Shown: positions 1 through 9,253, numbered from the stretch's first letter. The stretch: 13,603 nucleotides of DNA from Melioribacteraceae bacterium (GCA_023230485.1 JALNXG010000087.1:1-13603), one strand, 5' to 3'. Numbers and translations: made by a program. Notes: a model not told the origin generated them from the letters alone.

Positions 1-2724
1 CTTATTTCTATTAAGTAGTTCGTTTTTATATTTGAGTAGATGCTTATATATTGCTGGATATTCTTTACTAAATGCTTTTTCAGCCAACGAAGAAGCTCCT
101 TTAATTGTTATATCATTATGCAGTGGGAAATGCCAAGGAATATAAATTAACCATAAATCAGCGAAATCGTAACTATATCGTTTTATATCTCTGCCACGTA
201 AAATCGGTCGTATAATTTCGGCAGATTTTGGATCTTGAGAGATTAACTCATCTCTCTTCTTACGATCTATTATAAATGCTTCATTATAACCAGTTAAAAT
301 TCCACGATTGATTTTTATATCCCAATCTTTTAGTGGAGTACCAACTTTTTCAATTTTTTCTTTAATTCTTTGCTCTATAGGGTTCAGAATAACCCAGTTA
401 TTTCTTTCAGAAAACTTGATTGATAATGAATTCTCATGAATATAATTTGATAGATTATCTCCAAAATGACTCTTAACAATACAAGCTTTAGTTGGAGTCT
501 CATACGTCCCATTGTTAAATAAGAGAATATTTGTATCGACAGTAGCTGCTTCAAATATCTTTTGTCCTGCAAAATCAATTAATAATAACGGATTTGAATT
601 ATTTGCCAAATACTTCCTTAGAGATTCTCCATAACCTGCTCGCATCCATTTATTAGAAGTAATATAACATAATATTCCTTTTGGACTTAGCAATGTGTGC
701 CCTCTTTCATAAAACAAACTGTAAATATCGCCGGTGCGTTTAAAGCTTTTATACTTTTGATCTTTATATATTTCAGCTAGTTTGCCTCCGTTATTTTGAA
801 GCTGGGCATAAGGTGGATTTCCAATAACAATATTAAACCCGTCATCGATTCCGAACATCCAAAAAGGTTCGAACCAATCAGTTTCTTCAACTTTGAATGG
901 ATTCCATCTTATTAATTTTGTTACCGCTTCAGTATTCTTTGTTGACCATTCCCTCTGCTTTTCTGCAATTGTTTCTTGTAAATCTTTAAATTCTTCTTCA
1001 ATTATTATTTTACGTTTTGCCGAAGCTGTGAAAAATTCTGTTCTTAAAGATTTTAGTTTTTCAAAATCATCAGCGGAAGTGCCAAGAGAATCTTGTAGCA
1101 TAGGCGGCAGACTGATCAATGTATTTACACAAACAAATTTAAAATCAAGATTTGGGAGATATGCAATTCCCCAATTTGTTTTTTTCTTATCTACATCTTC
1201 ATCAATGATCAGACTTAACCAACAACGAAGCCTAGAAAGCTCAACTGCCATTGGCTGAATATCAGCTCCATAAATGGATTTGAGTATCGTCTGTAACTTA
1301 AGATCATATAATGAAATTTCTTTTTTACTTTTATCGGAATCTGTTATCTTTACTTTTAGAGCAATTAATTTTTGCAGCATACCAATTGGAAAAGCCCCCG
1401 ATCCGCATGCAGGATCTAGAACTCTAACCTTATTAAGTAATTCTAAAATCAGATTAGAATGCTCATTTAATGATAATGGAAATTCCTCTGTATGAGCAAA
1501 ATCTTCAATGAGTTTTTGTGCATCTTCACTAAGAGTAAGATTAGATTTAATATATTCAGAAATACTTTGTTCAACCATATAATCAACAATTTCACGCGGA
1601 GTATAATATGAACCGGTTGATTTTCGCGCAGATTCGTGAGTTTCAGGATTTTGTTCAGCTAATAAATTTTCAAATATTCTTCCGAGCATTTCAGGATCAA
1701 TTGCAATTTCTGAACTTGAAGATGTGTTTTCGTCAATTGTAAAATTATACTTCTCAAGTGTATCCCTAAATATCGAAATGAACCATTCATTACTTAATAA
1801 AACTTTTCCTTGATAATCGCCTTCCTGTGCTTCGAATAATCCACCATTCAGGAATGGGTAATCTTTAATCTCCTCAGGTAATTTTCTCCTCTCTTTTTGC
1901 GGGGTATTGAAAACTTCAAAAAATAGTTTTTCAAGTAAATCAAAATAATATCTGTCATATTTCAATACAGCCGAAGAGGAAAGTACAGAATCTGAAATTA
2001 TGTTTTTCTTTTTTAAGAACCAGCTAAATATTATTCTACCAATTAAACGAACTGTAAATTGTTTACGAGATTCTTCATTATGAATAACACCCTTTAGAAC
2101 AGGATCATTAATCAGTGCATCGAATGCCAACTTAATATCAAGATAAAATTTCTTATTAACTACTGATATATCAAAAGACTTCCAAAGAGACTTCCATAAC
2201 TCATTCGGTTCAACAAATAATTTTGAAACTTTCTTTTGCACTTCATCAAGTATAAAATCATAAGTCTTATAGTACGGTTGATTAACACCAAACGGAAGTG
2301 ATTTGAGAACAATTTTTTTACCTTCTCTACCTGAAAGCACTACTTTGAATTGAGTATTTGATGGATTACCAAGAAACCAAACTACATATCTTTCTGCTGC
2401 TTGACCACCAACGAATTTTTTAGCGATTTTTTCAATATTAGCTTTTGAAAGTTTCTCATCTTTTAACTTTGCAAAAAGGACAAGCATTTGAGAGGAAACA
2501 CCTTTTTTTAGAATAATAGTTCTAATATCTTTTTGAGAAGAAAAATTTGGATGGTCTGCAAAAAGACGTAATGCTTCGCCTCCAAACAAATTTTGCTGAA
2601 TTGATGAGGGAATAACTGCATCCCAATTAATAGGGTCAGAGACTCCAAATTCACTTATAAGCGATGTAGTGATTGCCTGGTAATCTAATTGTGATCTATT
2701 TTCTACTAGGTTTCTTATTGACAT
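1..2724 (-). CDS. Large Eco57I/TaqI-like N6-adenine DNA methyltransferase, 3' end cut by window edge
   Basis: This frame is open without a stop from the ATG at 2724 to base 1 (908 codons); the C-terminus lies outside the window. SAM-binding motif I is DPACGSG (residues 437-443), followed by an acidic GADIQ motif (D488). The catalytic motif IV is NPPY (636-639), as expected for an exocyclic-amino adenine methylase of gamma-class order (I before IV, specificity domain last). An STGSYYTP stretch at 369-376 is typical just before motif I in COG1002/Type IIG-like enzymes. A helix-rich, probably coiled segment lies between motifs I and IV. RGRD (843-846) marks the start of a TaqI-like C-terminal recognition domain. 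I see no PD-(D/E)XK motif in the N-terminal 360 residues, so cleavage probably comes from the partner gene. It starts 8 nt after the helicase stop, without a clear Shine-Dalgarno, so the two are almost certainly co-transcribed. Its role is inferred: self-DNA modification in a restriction or DISARM-like system (drmMI-like is the alternative). Confidence 0.93.
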   Translation of the reverse strand, partial: MSIRNLVENRSQLDYQAITTSLISEFGVSDPINWDAVIPSSIQQNLFGGEALRLFADHPNFSSQKDIRTIILKKGVSSQMLVLFAKLKDEKLSKANIEKIAKKFVGGQAAERYVVWFLGNPSNTQFKVVLSGREGKKIVLKSLPFGVNQPYYKTYDFILDEVQKKVSKLFVEPNELWKSLWKSFDISVVNKKFYLDIKLAFDALINDPVLKGVIHNEESRKQFTVRLIGRIIFSWFLKKKNIISDSVLSSSAVLKYDRYYFDLLEKLFFEVFNTPQKERRKLPEEIKDYPFLNGGLFEAQEGDYQGKVLLSNEWFISIFRDTLEKYNFTIDENTSSSSEIAIDPEMLGRIFENLLAEQNPETHESARKSTGSYYTPREIVDYMVEQSISEYIKSNLTLSEDAQKLIEDFAHTEEFPLSLNEHSNLILELLNKVRVLDPACGSGAFPIGMLQKLIALKVKITDSDKSKKEISLYDLKLQTILKSIYGADIQPMAVELSRLRCWLSLIIDEDVDKKKTNWGIAYLPNLDFKFVCVNTLISLPPMLQDSLGTSADDFEKLKSLRTEFFTASAKRKIIIEEEFKDLQETIAEKQREWSTKNTEAVTKLIRWNPFKVEETDWFEPFWMFGIDDGFNIVIGNPPYAQLQNNGGKLAEIYKDQKYKSFKRTGDIYSLFYERGHTLLSPKGILCYITSNKWMRAGYGESLRKYLANNSNPLLLIDFAGQKIFEAATVDTNILLFNNGTYETPTKACIVKSHFGDNLSNYIHENSLSIKFSERNNWVILNPIEQRIKEKIEKVGTPLKDWDIKINRGILTGYNEAFIIDRKKRDELISQDPKSAEIIRPILRGRDIKRYSYDFADLWLIYIPWHFPLHNDITIKGASSLAEKAFSKEYPAIYKHLLKYKNELLNRNK

Positions 2725-2732
2725 AGTTCAAT

Positions 2733-5700
2733 TTACTCGAATTTAGGATAATAACCATACCAGAAAATAGGATCAGGTAGGATTTCTGTTTTTTCATCTT
2801 TTAATAAATAATTACTAATGATAGCAAGGTTATCTAAAAAATCGATCGATATTTTATTATCATTTCGCCTTACGAAACTTCTTAATCGGTTATCTAATGG
2901 CAAATAGTTTGGACGCGATAATAGTATTCTTATTCTATTTATATTATCAACTGAATAGCGATCAAGATTCTGGTTTAATAGCAATAATAATTCTTCTTTA
3001 TAGGATGAAAGTGATGAAATACCACCTGTTCTTCGTACACCTTGAAAATCCGTTAAGTCTTCAAAATCCATAGTTAATTGAAAAGATTTTTCTGACTCGA
3101 GAAACTTAAATGCTAACTCTTTACTATCATTAATTTCGATATCCGATAAATTTACTTTTTGACGCTTCTTATCAAAACTGCGTATAAGTGTTAATGCTTT
3201 TAGGTGATTTTTTTCTTCTGCTACTTTTCTTGATTCTTCTTTAATAAATCTAAATTCACCTTTTGCAATATTAAAAACCATCATTTTTTCTTTTGGTTTT
3301 AAAGCATTAAGTTCGCACCATTTATCAATATTGAGATTACGAATATTCTCTTTTTCATCATCAGAAGCTTTACGCATAAAAACTCGAAGATCATTTTCGA
3401 AGACTTCATCAAAAGCTAAATCATTTTCTCTTTCGAGGGTTTCGATAGCTTCTTTCTGCTTTTCGGGATCGCTGCTATAAATATTTTCTATTAATCCAAA
3501 TTGTTTGGGAGTAATATTTTCTCCAAGCACACTGCTATCAAGACCTACACTTGCTCCAATAATTTTAATTTTATCTTGTAATTTCAACATTAGTCTAAGA
3601 TACTTATCAAGTTGGTCTTCCGGTCTGAAATTATAAATTTTCACTTGATCGTATTTAGAGCCGAGGCGATTAATGCGACCATTACGTTGAACCATTTTAA
3701 CAGGGTTCCAATGAAGATCGTAATTAATTATGATACCACAATCTTGAAGGTTTTGACCTTCGCTAAGTACATCGGTAGAAAAAAGAACTTTAATTTCTTT
3801 CTTACCATTTACTTCACCCTTAATTACAGATTGATTTTGAGCGATCGGCGAAAAGCGTTTTACATATTCTGATTTATTATTTCCGGTTTTACTTTTTAGA
3901 AATGCTATTTCATTTTCAGATATTTCGAGCGAATCAAGAAAGTCTTTATTCATCTCCTTTTTAAGATAATCGATAGTTGTAGCAAAATATGAAAACACAA
4001 GAACCTTACAACCTTTTAATTCCAATAGCAATTCTTTTAAACGAAGAAGTTTGGAATCAACCGTAATATGCGATAGTACCTTATTGATTAGCTCAATAAT
4101 CTCTTTGTCTTGATTAATGTATTTCCGGATATTGTTAGCATTGTACTCGTCAAGATCAATTTTCATCGAAGCATTTTCAATTGGCAATTCACCATCTGAA
4201 TGCCGCTCATTAAATTTTTCTATTTCCTCATAAATTAAATCGATTATATCTTCATCAGGTTCATCATCTAATCGTAATAACGCTTTTGATATAATTAAGG
4301 GTTTAACGAGAATATTTTCTTCAAAAAATAAATTTTCAAACTGTTCAAGATATAGAGAATATTTTTCAATCCTTTTTTTGAATGTGAAAATTGAAGAATC
4401 AAAAGACTTGAACATTGTTACTTTCATTACGCCGGTAAGATTCCTTCTAGCAAATGCCTGTATTTCTTCTTCACTAGATAATATTTTTTTTTCGTTCAAG
4501 TAACTATAAGGAATAAGTTTTAATCCTTTAATAGCGCGATCGATAAAATGGAAAACGGATTCATATTCTGTTTGATGTTTGCGAACGATCTCCTTTTTCA
4601 ATTTAAAAAATTCTTCGAGACCAATTTTATCCACTTGCTCCTCTTCATCTTCTGTGGAATCAATTGTAAAATGATTAAACAAATTCGGTTTTATTTTTTC
4701 CGATAGATTAATCTCTTCACTAATTTTTTTGCGAATTTCTCTACTATCTAATTCAAATAGAACATTCTCAAGTTTTTCTTCAGGAAAAATTATTTTTTCT
4801 CCATTCAGAGTTGCATCAGGGAAATCTTTCTTAACCTGATGCTTTGTTCTTTTTACCATAATTCTATTAAGGATAGGATATAAGCCTGAAAAGACTTCTT
4901 CGGAACCTTTTTTTTGGAAATCACTTTGAATGGATCTAAAAAAATTAAAAATGCTTTCAATACCAAAAGAAGAGAAATACTTATCATTACCTCCTTTAGC
5001 TAAAAGTATTTGATTAGCAAGGTCTTTAATTCCATTATTAACGGGAGTTGCAGAGAGCATTAATACTTTAGGATAATGCTCACATATATTTGGGTCGGCG
5101 AAGATTTCTAAAAGATGTTTAAATGATTTACTTGCTCGTGTTTTCAGGTTATGGCTTTCATCAATCACCAATAGTTCAATTGCATTATTTCTTTTAGAGG
5201 TTATCTTTCTCTTTAATAATTCAGTTTTGATTCTTTCGAAGCTATTATCTAAACCAAATTCAGTGATCGAATAAATCGGAGCATTAAGAGAAATATCTTT
5301 AAGATGATTTTCCCAATCTTCCCTTAAAGATGCAGGACAGATAATAAGAATATTCTGCCTTCCGAAATAACCAAATTCTTCGATTACCTTTTTAGCTATA
5401 AAAGACTTTCCTAGACCGACACTATCTGCTAAAAGGCACATTCCGATTTTAGGATTTTGAAGCCGAGCAATAACTTTCTTTACACTCTCTTCCTGGAATA
5501 ATGTTAAGTCCACCCTTGTTTCAAAAAATGTTTCAGCACGGAGCTTTTCTTCAATCTCAATATCTTCACCATAGATTTCGTAAAGGATTTTGATGTATAA
5601 TTCATAAGGGGAATAGCTAAGATTTCCGAATTTGCTCAAACCAAGAATTTCAATTTTGAATTGTTCTGTCCAATCAATACTCGCTTCATCACTCCATAAT

Positions 5701-6269
5701 TTCTCAAACCAACTTCTATGACTTGGATCTTGAAACATCGTTTTTGGAGAGTAATTTACTATTCGGTGATCGTATTCAACATCATTAAGTTCGGCATTAC
5801 CAAGTAATCCATTTCGAGTAAAATTAGAACTACCAATAATACCGATTGCATTTTCTGCTTCTGAGCCAATTATATAACATTTAGCATGAAGAAATGATTT
5901 CTTATAAAGCTTAATTTTTATTCGACCTGTTTCAATATATTTCCTAATAAAATCAACTACATTACGATATTCAGGTTTGAAAGGTAAATCCGATAGGTCA
6001 GCTTTAAGATATTTTTCGGGGAACGAAGTGTCCAATTGCGAAGCTCTAATTTTTGGTTCTTCGCCAATTAGAAATCTAATTTCTGAGAAAAGATTGTTAT
6101 TTAGGAAAAGCTCTAAAGCAGGTTTCAGTTCAAGCAGTGCAGGCAAATCCCAGTAACCCGTAGCTACGCTAAATTGAGTGAATTTGCCAGATGATAAATT
6201 CTCTGATAGGAATTCCTTTACAGAAAAAGAATCAGAGGAATTATCTAAAATTTTTGAATCAATGCCCAT
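2733..6269 (-). CDS. PLD-family nuclease fused to SNF2-like helicase (putative restriction/anti-phage effector)
   Basis: The 1178-aa protein has an N-terminal phospholipase-D-type nuclease domain (about 1-210) with one HxK motif (H128, K130), GSSNFT (146-151) and a following acidic residue (E160), the layout of dimeric PLD nucleases. An SNF2/HepA-like helicase follows: Walker A in SVGLGKS (K288), DESH box (370-373), SATP motif III (406-409), then STDVLSEGQ (831-839) and QRNGRINR (861-868) in lobe 2. About 250 residues, rich in charged helices, separate the two lobes. The last 280 or so residues have no domain I recognise. There is no signal peptide, so it acts in the cytoplasm. It is the first gene of an operon with the adenine methylase and has its own promoter just upstream. 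PLD nucleases work with helicase-like NTPases in the NgoAVII and CglI restriction systems, and DISARM class 1 places a SNF2 protein (DrmD) before a methylase. By inference this is an ATP-dependent DNA cleavage or translocation subunit. Confidence 0.93.
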   Translation of the reverse strand: MGIDSKILDNSSDSFSVKEFLSENLSSGKFTQFSVATGYWDLPALLELKPALELFLNNNLFSEIRFLIGEEPKIRASQLDTSFPEKYLKADLSDLPFKPEYRNVVDFIRKYIETGRIKIKLYKKSFLHAKCYIIGSEAENAIGIIGSSNFTRNGLLGNAELNDVEYDHRIVNYSPKTMFQDPSHRSWFEKLWSDEASIDWTEQFKIEILGLSKFGNLSYSPYELYIKILYEIYGEDIEIEEKLRAETFFETRVDLTLFQEESVKKVIARLQNPKIGMCLLADSVGLGKSFIAKKVIEEFGYFGRQNILIICPASLREDWENHLKDISLNAPIYSITEFGLDNSFERIKTELLKRKITSKRNNAIELLVIDESHNLKTRASKSFKHLLEIFADPNICEHYPKVLMLSATPVNNGIKDLANQILLAKGGNDKYFSSFGIESIFNFFRSIQSDFQKKGSEEVFSGLYPILNRIMVKRTKHQVKKDFPDATLNGEKIIFPEEKLENVLFELDSREIRKKISEEINLSEKIKPNLFNHFTIDSTEDEEEQVDKIGLEEFFKLKKEIVRKHQTEYESVFHFIDRAIKGLKLIPYSYLNEKKILSSEEEIQAFARRNLTGVMKVTMFKSFDSSIFTFKKRIEKYSLYLEQFENLFFEENILVKPLIISKALLRLDDEPDEDIIDLIYEEIEKFNERHSDGELPIENASMKIDLDEYNANNIRKYINQDKEIIELINKVLSHITVDSKLLRLKELLLELKGCKVLVFSYFATTIDYLKKEMNKDFLDSLEISENEIAFLKSKTGNNKSEYVKRFSPIAQNQSVIKGEVNGKKEIKVLFSTDVLSEGQNLQDCGIIINYDLHWNPVKMVQRNGRINRLGSKYDQVKIYNFRPEDQLDKYLRLMLKLQDKIKIIGASVGLDSSVLGENITPKQFGLIENIYSSDPEKQKEAIETLERENDLAFDEVFENDLRVFMRKASDDEKENIRNLNIDKWCELNALKPKEKMMVFNIAKGEFRFIKEESRKVAEEKNHLKALTLIRSFDKKRQKVNLSDIEINDSKELAFKFLESEKSFQLTMDFEDLTDFQGVRRTGGISSLSSYKEELLLLLNQNLDRYSVDNINRIRILLSRPNYLPLDNRLRSFVRRNDNKISIDFLDNLAIISNYLLKDEKTEILPDPIFWYGYYPKFE

Positions 6270-6292
6270 AGGATAAATGATTTTGTGATTAA

Positions 6293-6325
6293 CAAAAATA
6301 GCAATTAATTCTATCCTATTTCAAA
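6293..6325 (-). promoter_or_regulatory. Bacteroidota-type promoter of the helicase-methylase operon
   Basis: On the minus strand TTTG (6325-6322) is followed after exactly 21 nt by TATTTTTG (6300-6293), a perfect fit to the TAnnTTTG box of Bacteroidota primary-sigma promoters. Transcription would start near 6286, giving a leader of under 20 nt before the ATG at 6269. The leader has no Shine-Dalgarno, as is common in that phylum. The 14 bases around the -7 box (6294-6307) recur identically upstream of the 811-aa receptor gene. Confidence 0.6.
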
Positions 6326-6364
6326 AATATATTTTAATAATATTTTTTTGTTACTCAAAACATT

Positions 6365-6603
6365 TCATTCGTCCAATTCTACTAGTTTTTTTTGATATTG
6401 CCTATCGCGCTCGATCTAGAAATTAGCAGGAATACCTAATACCTTTTCGAGAGCAGTAGCAGTTGATGTTGTAATGGGCTCCTTTCGTTTAATAATTTGA
6501 CTAACATTTTTAATGTTTTTTCCAAGACGATCAGAAAGTTCACACTAAATCAATTAATAGCATTAATTGTTTCTTGAATTGTATTCCCCGGAGGAGAATG
6601 CAT
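6365..6603 (-). pseudogene. Decayed HigA/XRE-type antitoxin gene
   Basis: From the ATG at 6603 the frame reads MHSPPGNTIQETINAIN and hits TGA (6552-6550). In another frame, starting at 6541, it resumes with ELSDRLGKNIKNVSQII, then KRKEPITTSTATALEKVLG and IPANF. This is the helix-turn-helix and conserved 'P-T-TA--LE--LGIP--FW' signature of HigA-type antitoxins. Where the family has the tryptophan of 'NFW' the sequence has TAG (6418-6416), one base from TGG. Beyond it the frame still reads IERDRQYQKKLVELDE and ends at TGA (6367-6365), matching the family's '-E--Y---L--LE' helix. There are therefore at least two lesions: a frame break of a few bases in or before helix 2, and a nonsense change. 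No matching toxin is recognisable in the 38 nt upstream. The family call is by motif pattern only, and a longer antitoxin with a lost C-terminal metallopeptidase part is possible. Confidence 0.7.
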
Positions 6604-6641
6604 TTTATTAAGTATATATTTTATAGTCGTAATATTTGTCG

Positions 6642-9077
6642 TTATTCCTCCGGCATGGTCATGCCGTCATCCATCTGTTCACGGTTTTTATAATTATTTA
6701 TGTTAAACCTTAAATTCAACATTACCATCGGTGATTCCCTTTCTGATGACCGGAAATTATAAAAGTCAAATGATTCATTGGTCATTTCCCAATTTGATGT
6801 TCCGAATAGATCGCGTACATTAAGACTAATTGTCAATAATTTCTCGAATAATGTCTGTTTTACTGCAATATTAGTCATAAAAAATCCTTCTCTACTTCCC
6901 TGCGCACTTTTTGAAGGACTATTATACATTGCATTAAATTGTAAAACTGTTGATGTTGTTAATTTTATGTTATTATTAAATCTAAAATTCCAATTAAAAC
7001 TATTTCTACTGAAATCTTTTCCTCTAATTGCACCTTCAATTTTATAATTATAAAGGTTACCCATAAGGTTCACATTCCAATTCGTGATTGGATCAAAATT
7101 AAAGAAGAGTTCTGCTCCGATTGAATAATCTTTTCCGATATTTTGAGGAGTTGTAAGAGTTATATTTTCAGCGTAATAAGATTGAATTCTTTCTGTTTTA
7201 TTATGTGTCATTCTAAAATAGGTATCAATAGATATTAAACTATTGCCTATTACTTTTTGAGCACCTAATTCATAAGAATCGATATATTCGGGTAAGATAT
7301 CGGGATTACCACTTCGTACGTTATAAGCATCCTGCCATGTAATAAATGGTTCAAATTCCCAACCTCTCGGACGTCTGATACGGCGTGTATAACTTGTCAT
7401 TAATTGATTGCCTGATCCTAAATCGTACGAGATATGGGCAGTGGGAAAATAATCCCAATCTGAAAGTGAGAAATTCTGATTCTTAGAATCGATTTTCACT
7501 TCCCTGCCTGTATATTCGGCTCTTGCGCCAAGCTTAAATCCAAAATCACCCAATTGATTCGAATAAATCGAATAGAGTGCATGCTGATCGGTGTAATATT
7601 TTACATCATTCGAGAATAATGAGTTGAAATCGTATTGACCGGTCAAAGTGTTATAAGATTTGAAGTCATTTTTTTCGTTTGAATATTCGAGTTCGCCATT
7701 ATAGCCGGCTTCGAACTTAGCTTTATCAGTTAACGGATAGACATAATCAATTTTAGTTTGGAATTGATTACCCGGACCCGATTCAGTGGATATTTTACCT
7801 TCTTTAATAATTCCTTCTTGAATTAAGTTTGTTTTCGAATAATCCTCTCCATCCTCAATTTCGTAATCCATATCGATTGAAATTTCATGTCCATTTGTAT
7901 TAAACGGATGAACATACGAAGTTGATAGTTCAATATCGTTTCCGCTTCTTTCGCCATCATCGAGGCTTCGATAAATATTTTTATCGGGTTGAGCGGTAGT
8001 CCATTGCTCGTAATCGGAGTTCCCATGATTACCCATAGTTCTATCGCTGTATCTACCGCCGAGAGTGAGAATATTCTTATCTCCTAAATCCCAGGAAACT
8101 CCTCCGCGAAGACCGAAATATTCCATTTTGCGATATGAATCTCCGAGTGAATTGTAGTATGAATATTGCCCGCTATTATTAGTCCAATTGCGGGTCTCGT
8201 CCGATGAGGACATACTTCTTTTATTATAATTTACTCCGAAATTATATTGAGTGGAACCGGTTTTATAATCGCCCATAAATTCGGCACCATATTTATCTTT
8301 AAGACCTGCGTTGATTCCCGCAATACCGCTGATCCCTTTTAAAGTATTTTTCTTCATCACGAGATTAATAATTCCGGCAGTTCCTTCGGGATTATATTTA
8401 GCCGAGGGATTAGTAATAATTTCTATATTTTCAATTGTAGTAGCGGGCATCTGTTGAAGTACGGTATTCCCATCTAAAAGAGTGGGTCTGCCATCGATTA
8501 AGACCGTAAAATTGCTGTTGCCGCGTAAGCTTACATTGCCATCGATATCGACCGTTACAGAAGGAACATTTTCGAGTACATCGACTGCGGTACCTGTAAG
8601 AGCTGTGATATTTTCTCCTACATTAATCACTTTTTTATCGATTTGGTAAGAAATCTGAGTACGTTCGGCATTAACGACTACATCATCGAGATTAATTACT
8701 TTTGCAGATAGATAAATTTTGCCGAGGTCGATTTGCGCCGAACCTTGTATGTTAAAATCTTTTGTAAAAACATTTTCGAAACCGATAAAACTTATACGGG
8801 CATAGAAAGTACCGCCTGGAACGTTTTCGATAGTAAATTCGCCTTTAGCGTTAGTGGAGCCGCCTGTAACAGCGGAGCTGTCTTTGGCATTAAAGATCAT
8901 AATTGTGGCAACTTCAATCGGTTCGGAGGTTTTTTTATCGAAAACCAAACCTGTAACGATACCGCTTCCGGCTCTCGCTCCAGCACCGCCGCCGGGTCTC
9001 CTTTGGGAAAATATTGTAAATGGTGAAGAGAACAAAATTATGAGTAGAAATAGGAGAATCTTTTTTGGAGCGAGCAT
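6642..9077 (-). CDS. TonB-dependent-receptor-like outer-membrane beta-barrel protein with carboxypeptidase-regulatory-like domain
   Basis: An 811-aa outer-membrane protein. Residues 1-25 are a signal peptide (hydrophobic run, cleavage near FSQ). After a Gly-rich linker comes a carboxypeptidase-D regulatory-like beta-sandwich (about 38-125) with 'G-V-D--T-EPI--A-I-' and 'T---G-F-I--VPGG-Y'. A plug domain (about 140-245) carries LIDGRPTL, 'IEIITNPSAKYNPEG' and 'GIINLVMKK'. The rest is a beta-barrel rich in alternating aromatic/polar strands, of the OMP_b-brl_3 type. A DDVVVNA stretch (131-137) could serve as a TonB box. The start is supported by AAAGGA seven bases upstream of the ATG. The substrate cannot be read from sequence: no SusD-like partner, siderophore gene or metal-ligand motif lies beside it. 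The 18-residue tail after the last strand (ending MTMPEE) is unusual because barrels normally end on an aromatic. It is probably monocistronic, with a promoter-like box at 9151-9159. Confidence 0.9.
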   Translation of the reverse strand: MLAPKKILLFLLIILFSSPFTIFSQRRPGGGAGARAGSGIVTGLVFDKKTSEPIEVATIMIFNAKDSSAVTGGSTNAKGEFTIENVPGGTFYARISFIGFENVFTKDFNIQGSAQIDLGKIYLSAKVINLDDVVVNAERTQISYQIDKKVINVGENITALTGTAVDVLENVPSVTVDIDGNVSLRGNSNFTVLIDGRPTLLDGNTVLQQMPATTIENIEIITNPSAKYNPEGTAGIINLVMKKNTLKGISGIAGINAGLKDKYGAEFMGDYKTGSTQYNFGVNYNKRSMSSSDETRNWTNNSGQYSYYNSLGDSYRKMEYFGLRGGVSWDLGDKNILTLGGRYSDRTMGNHGNSDYEQWTTAQPDKNIYRSLDDGERSGNDIELSTSYVHPFNTNGHEISIDMDYEIEDGEDYSKTNLIQEGIIKEGKISTESGPGNQFQTKIDYVYPLTDKAKFEAGYNGELEYSNEKNDFKSYNTLTGQYDFNSLFSNDVKYYTDQHALYSIYSNQLGDFGFKLGARAEYTGREVKIDSKNQNFSLSDWDYFPTAHISYDLGSGNQLMTSYTRRIRRPRGWEFEPFITWQDAYNVRSGNPDILPEYIDSYELGAQKVIGNSLISIDTYFRMTHNKTERIQSYYAENITLTTPQNIGKDYSIGAELFFNFDPITNWNVNLMGNLYNYKIEGAIRGKDFSRNSFNWNFRFNNNIKLTTSTVLQFNAMYNSPSKSAQGSREGFFMTNIAVKQTLFEKLLTISLNVRDLFGTSNWEMTNESFDFYNFRSSERESPMVMLNLRFNINNYKNREQMDDGMTMPEE

Positions 9078-9150
9078 AGGAAATCCTTTCTTTAATAAAT
9101 TAGTTTACAGATTAGACACAGGGAATTAAGTAATGGTTTAAGCTGAGGGT

Positions 9151-9166
9151 GTAAAAATAGCAATTA
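9151..9166 (-). promoter_or_regulatory. Probable -7 region of the 811-aa receptor gene
   Basis: The minus strand reads TAATTGCTATTTTT (9166-9153), identical to the 14 bases covering the -7 box of the helicase promoter. The box itself, TATTTTTA, differs from TAnnTTTG only at the last base. No TTTG lies at the expected upstream distance, so the -33 half is weak. It leaves a leader of about 70 nt before the ATG at 9077. The rest of the 176-bp gap (9078-9253) shows no gene or terminator. Confidence 0.35.
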
Positions 9167-9253
9167 TTTTTTAGAAATAATATAGGGGGATTTTTGTACC
9201 AGTTCGATCGGGTAAACGAGGGATAGGTAATATTTAAGATCTTTTTTCATTGA

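Noticed and set aside
384..578. Minus-strand 64-codon frame at 384-578
   Set aside because: An alternative frame within the methylase coding region; no recognisable protein features.
893..1495. Plus-strand open frames at 893-1258 and 1274-1495
   Set aside because: They lie wholly inside the methylase gene, which is open over 908 codons with correct motifs on the other strand; their products show no domain.
3612..3872. Plus-strand frame opposite the helicase lobe 2
   Set aside because: Shadow of the conserved helicase motifs on the opposite strand; no start signal or domain.
1..6269. Calling the operon DISARM outright (drmD, drmMI)
   Set aside because: drmA, drmB and drmC are not in the window, and the helicase carries its own PLD domain, unlike the separate DrmC; kept only as an alternative.
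8733..9129. Two overlapping plus-strand frames opposite the signal peptide and regulatory-like domain of the 811-aa receptor
   Set aside because: They mirror Gly/Pro-rich codons of the receptor; the reverse-strand gene has a signal peptide, domains and a Shine-Dalgarno.
9230..9253. T-run after vapC considered as a rho-independent terminator
   Set aside because: No stable GC-rich hairpin precedes it in the direction of transcription.
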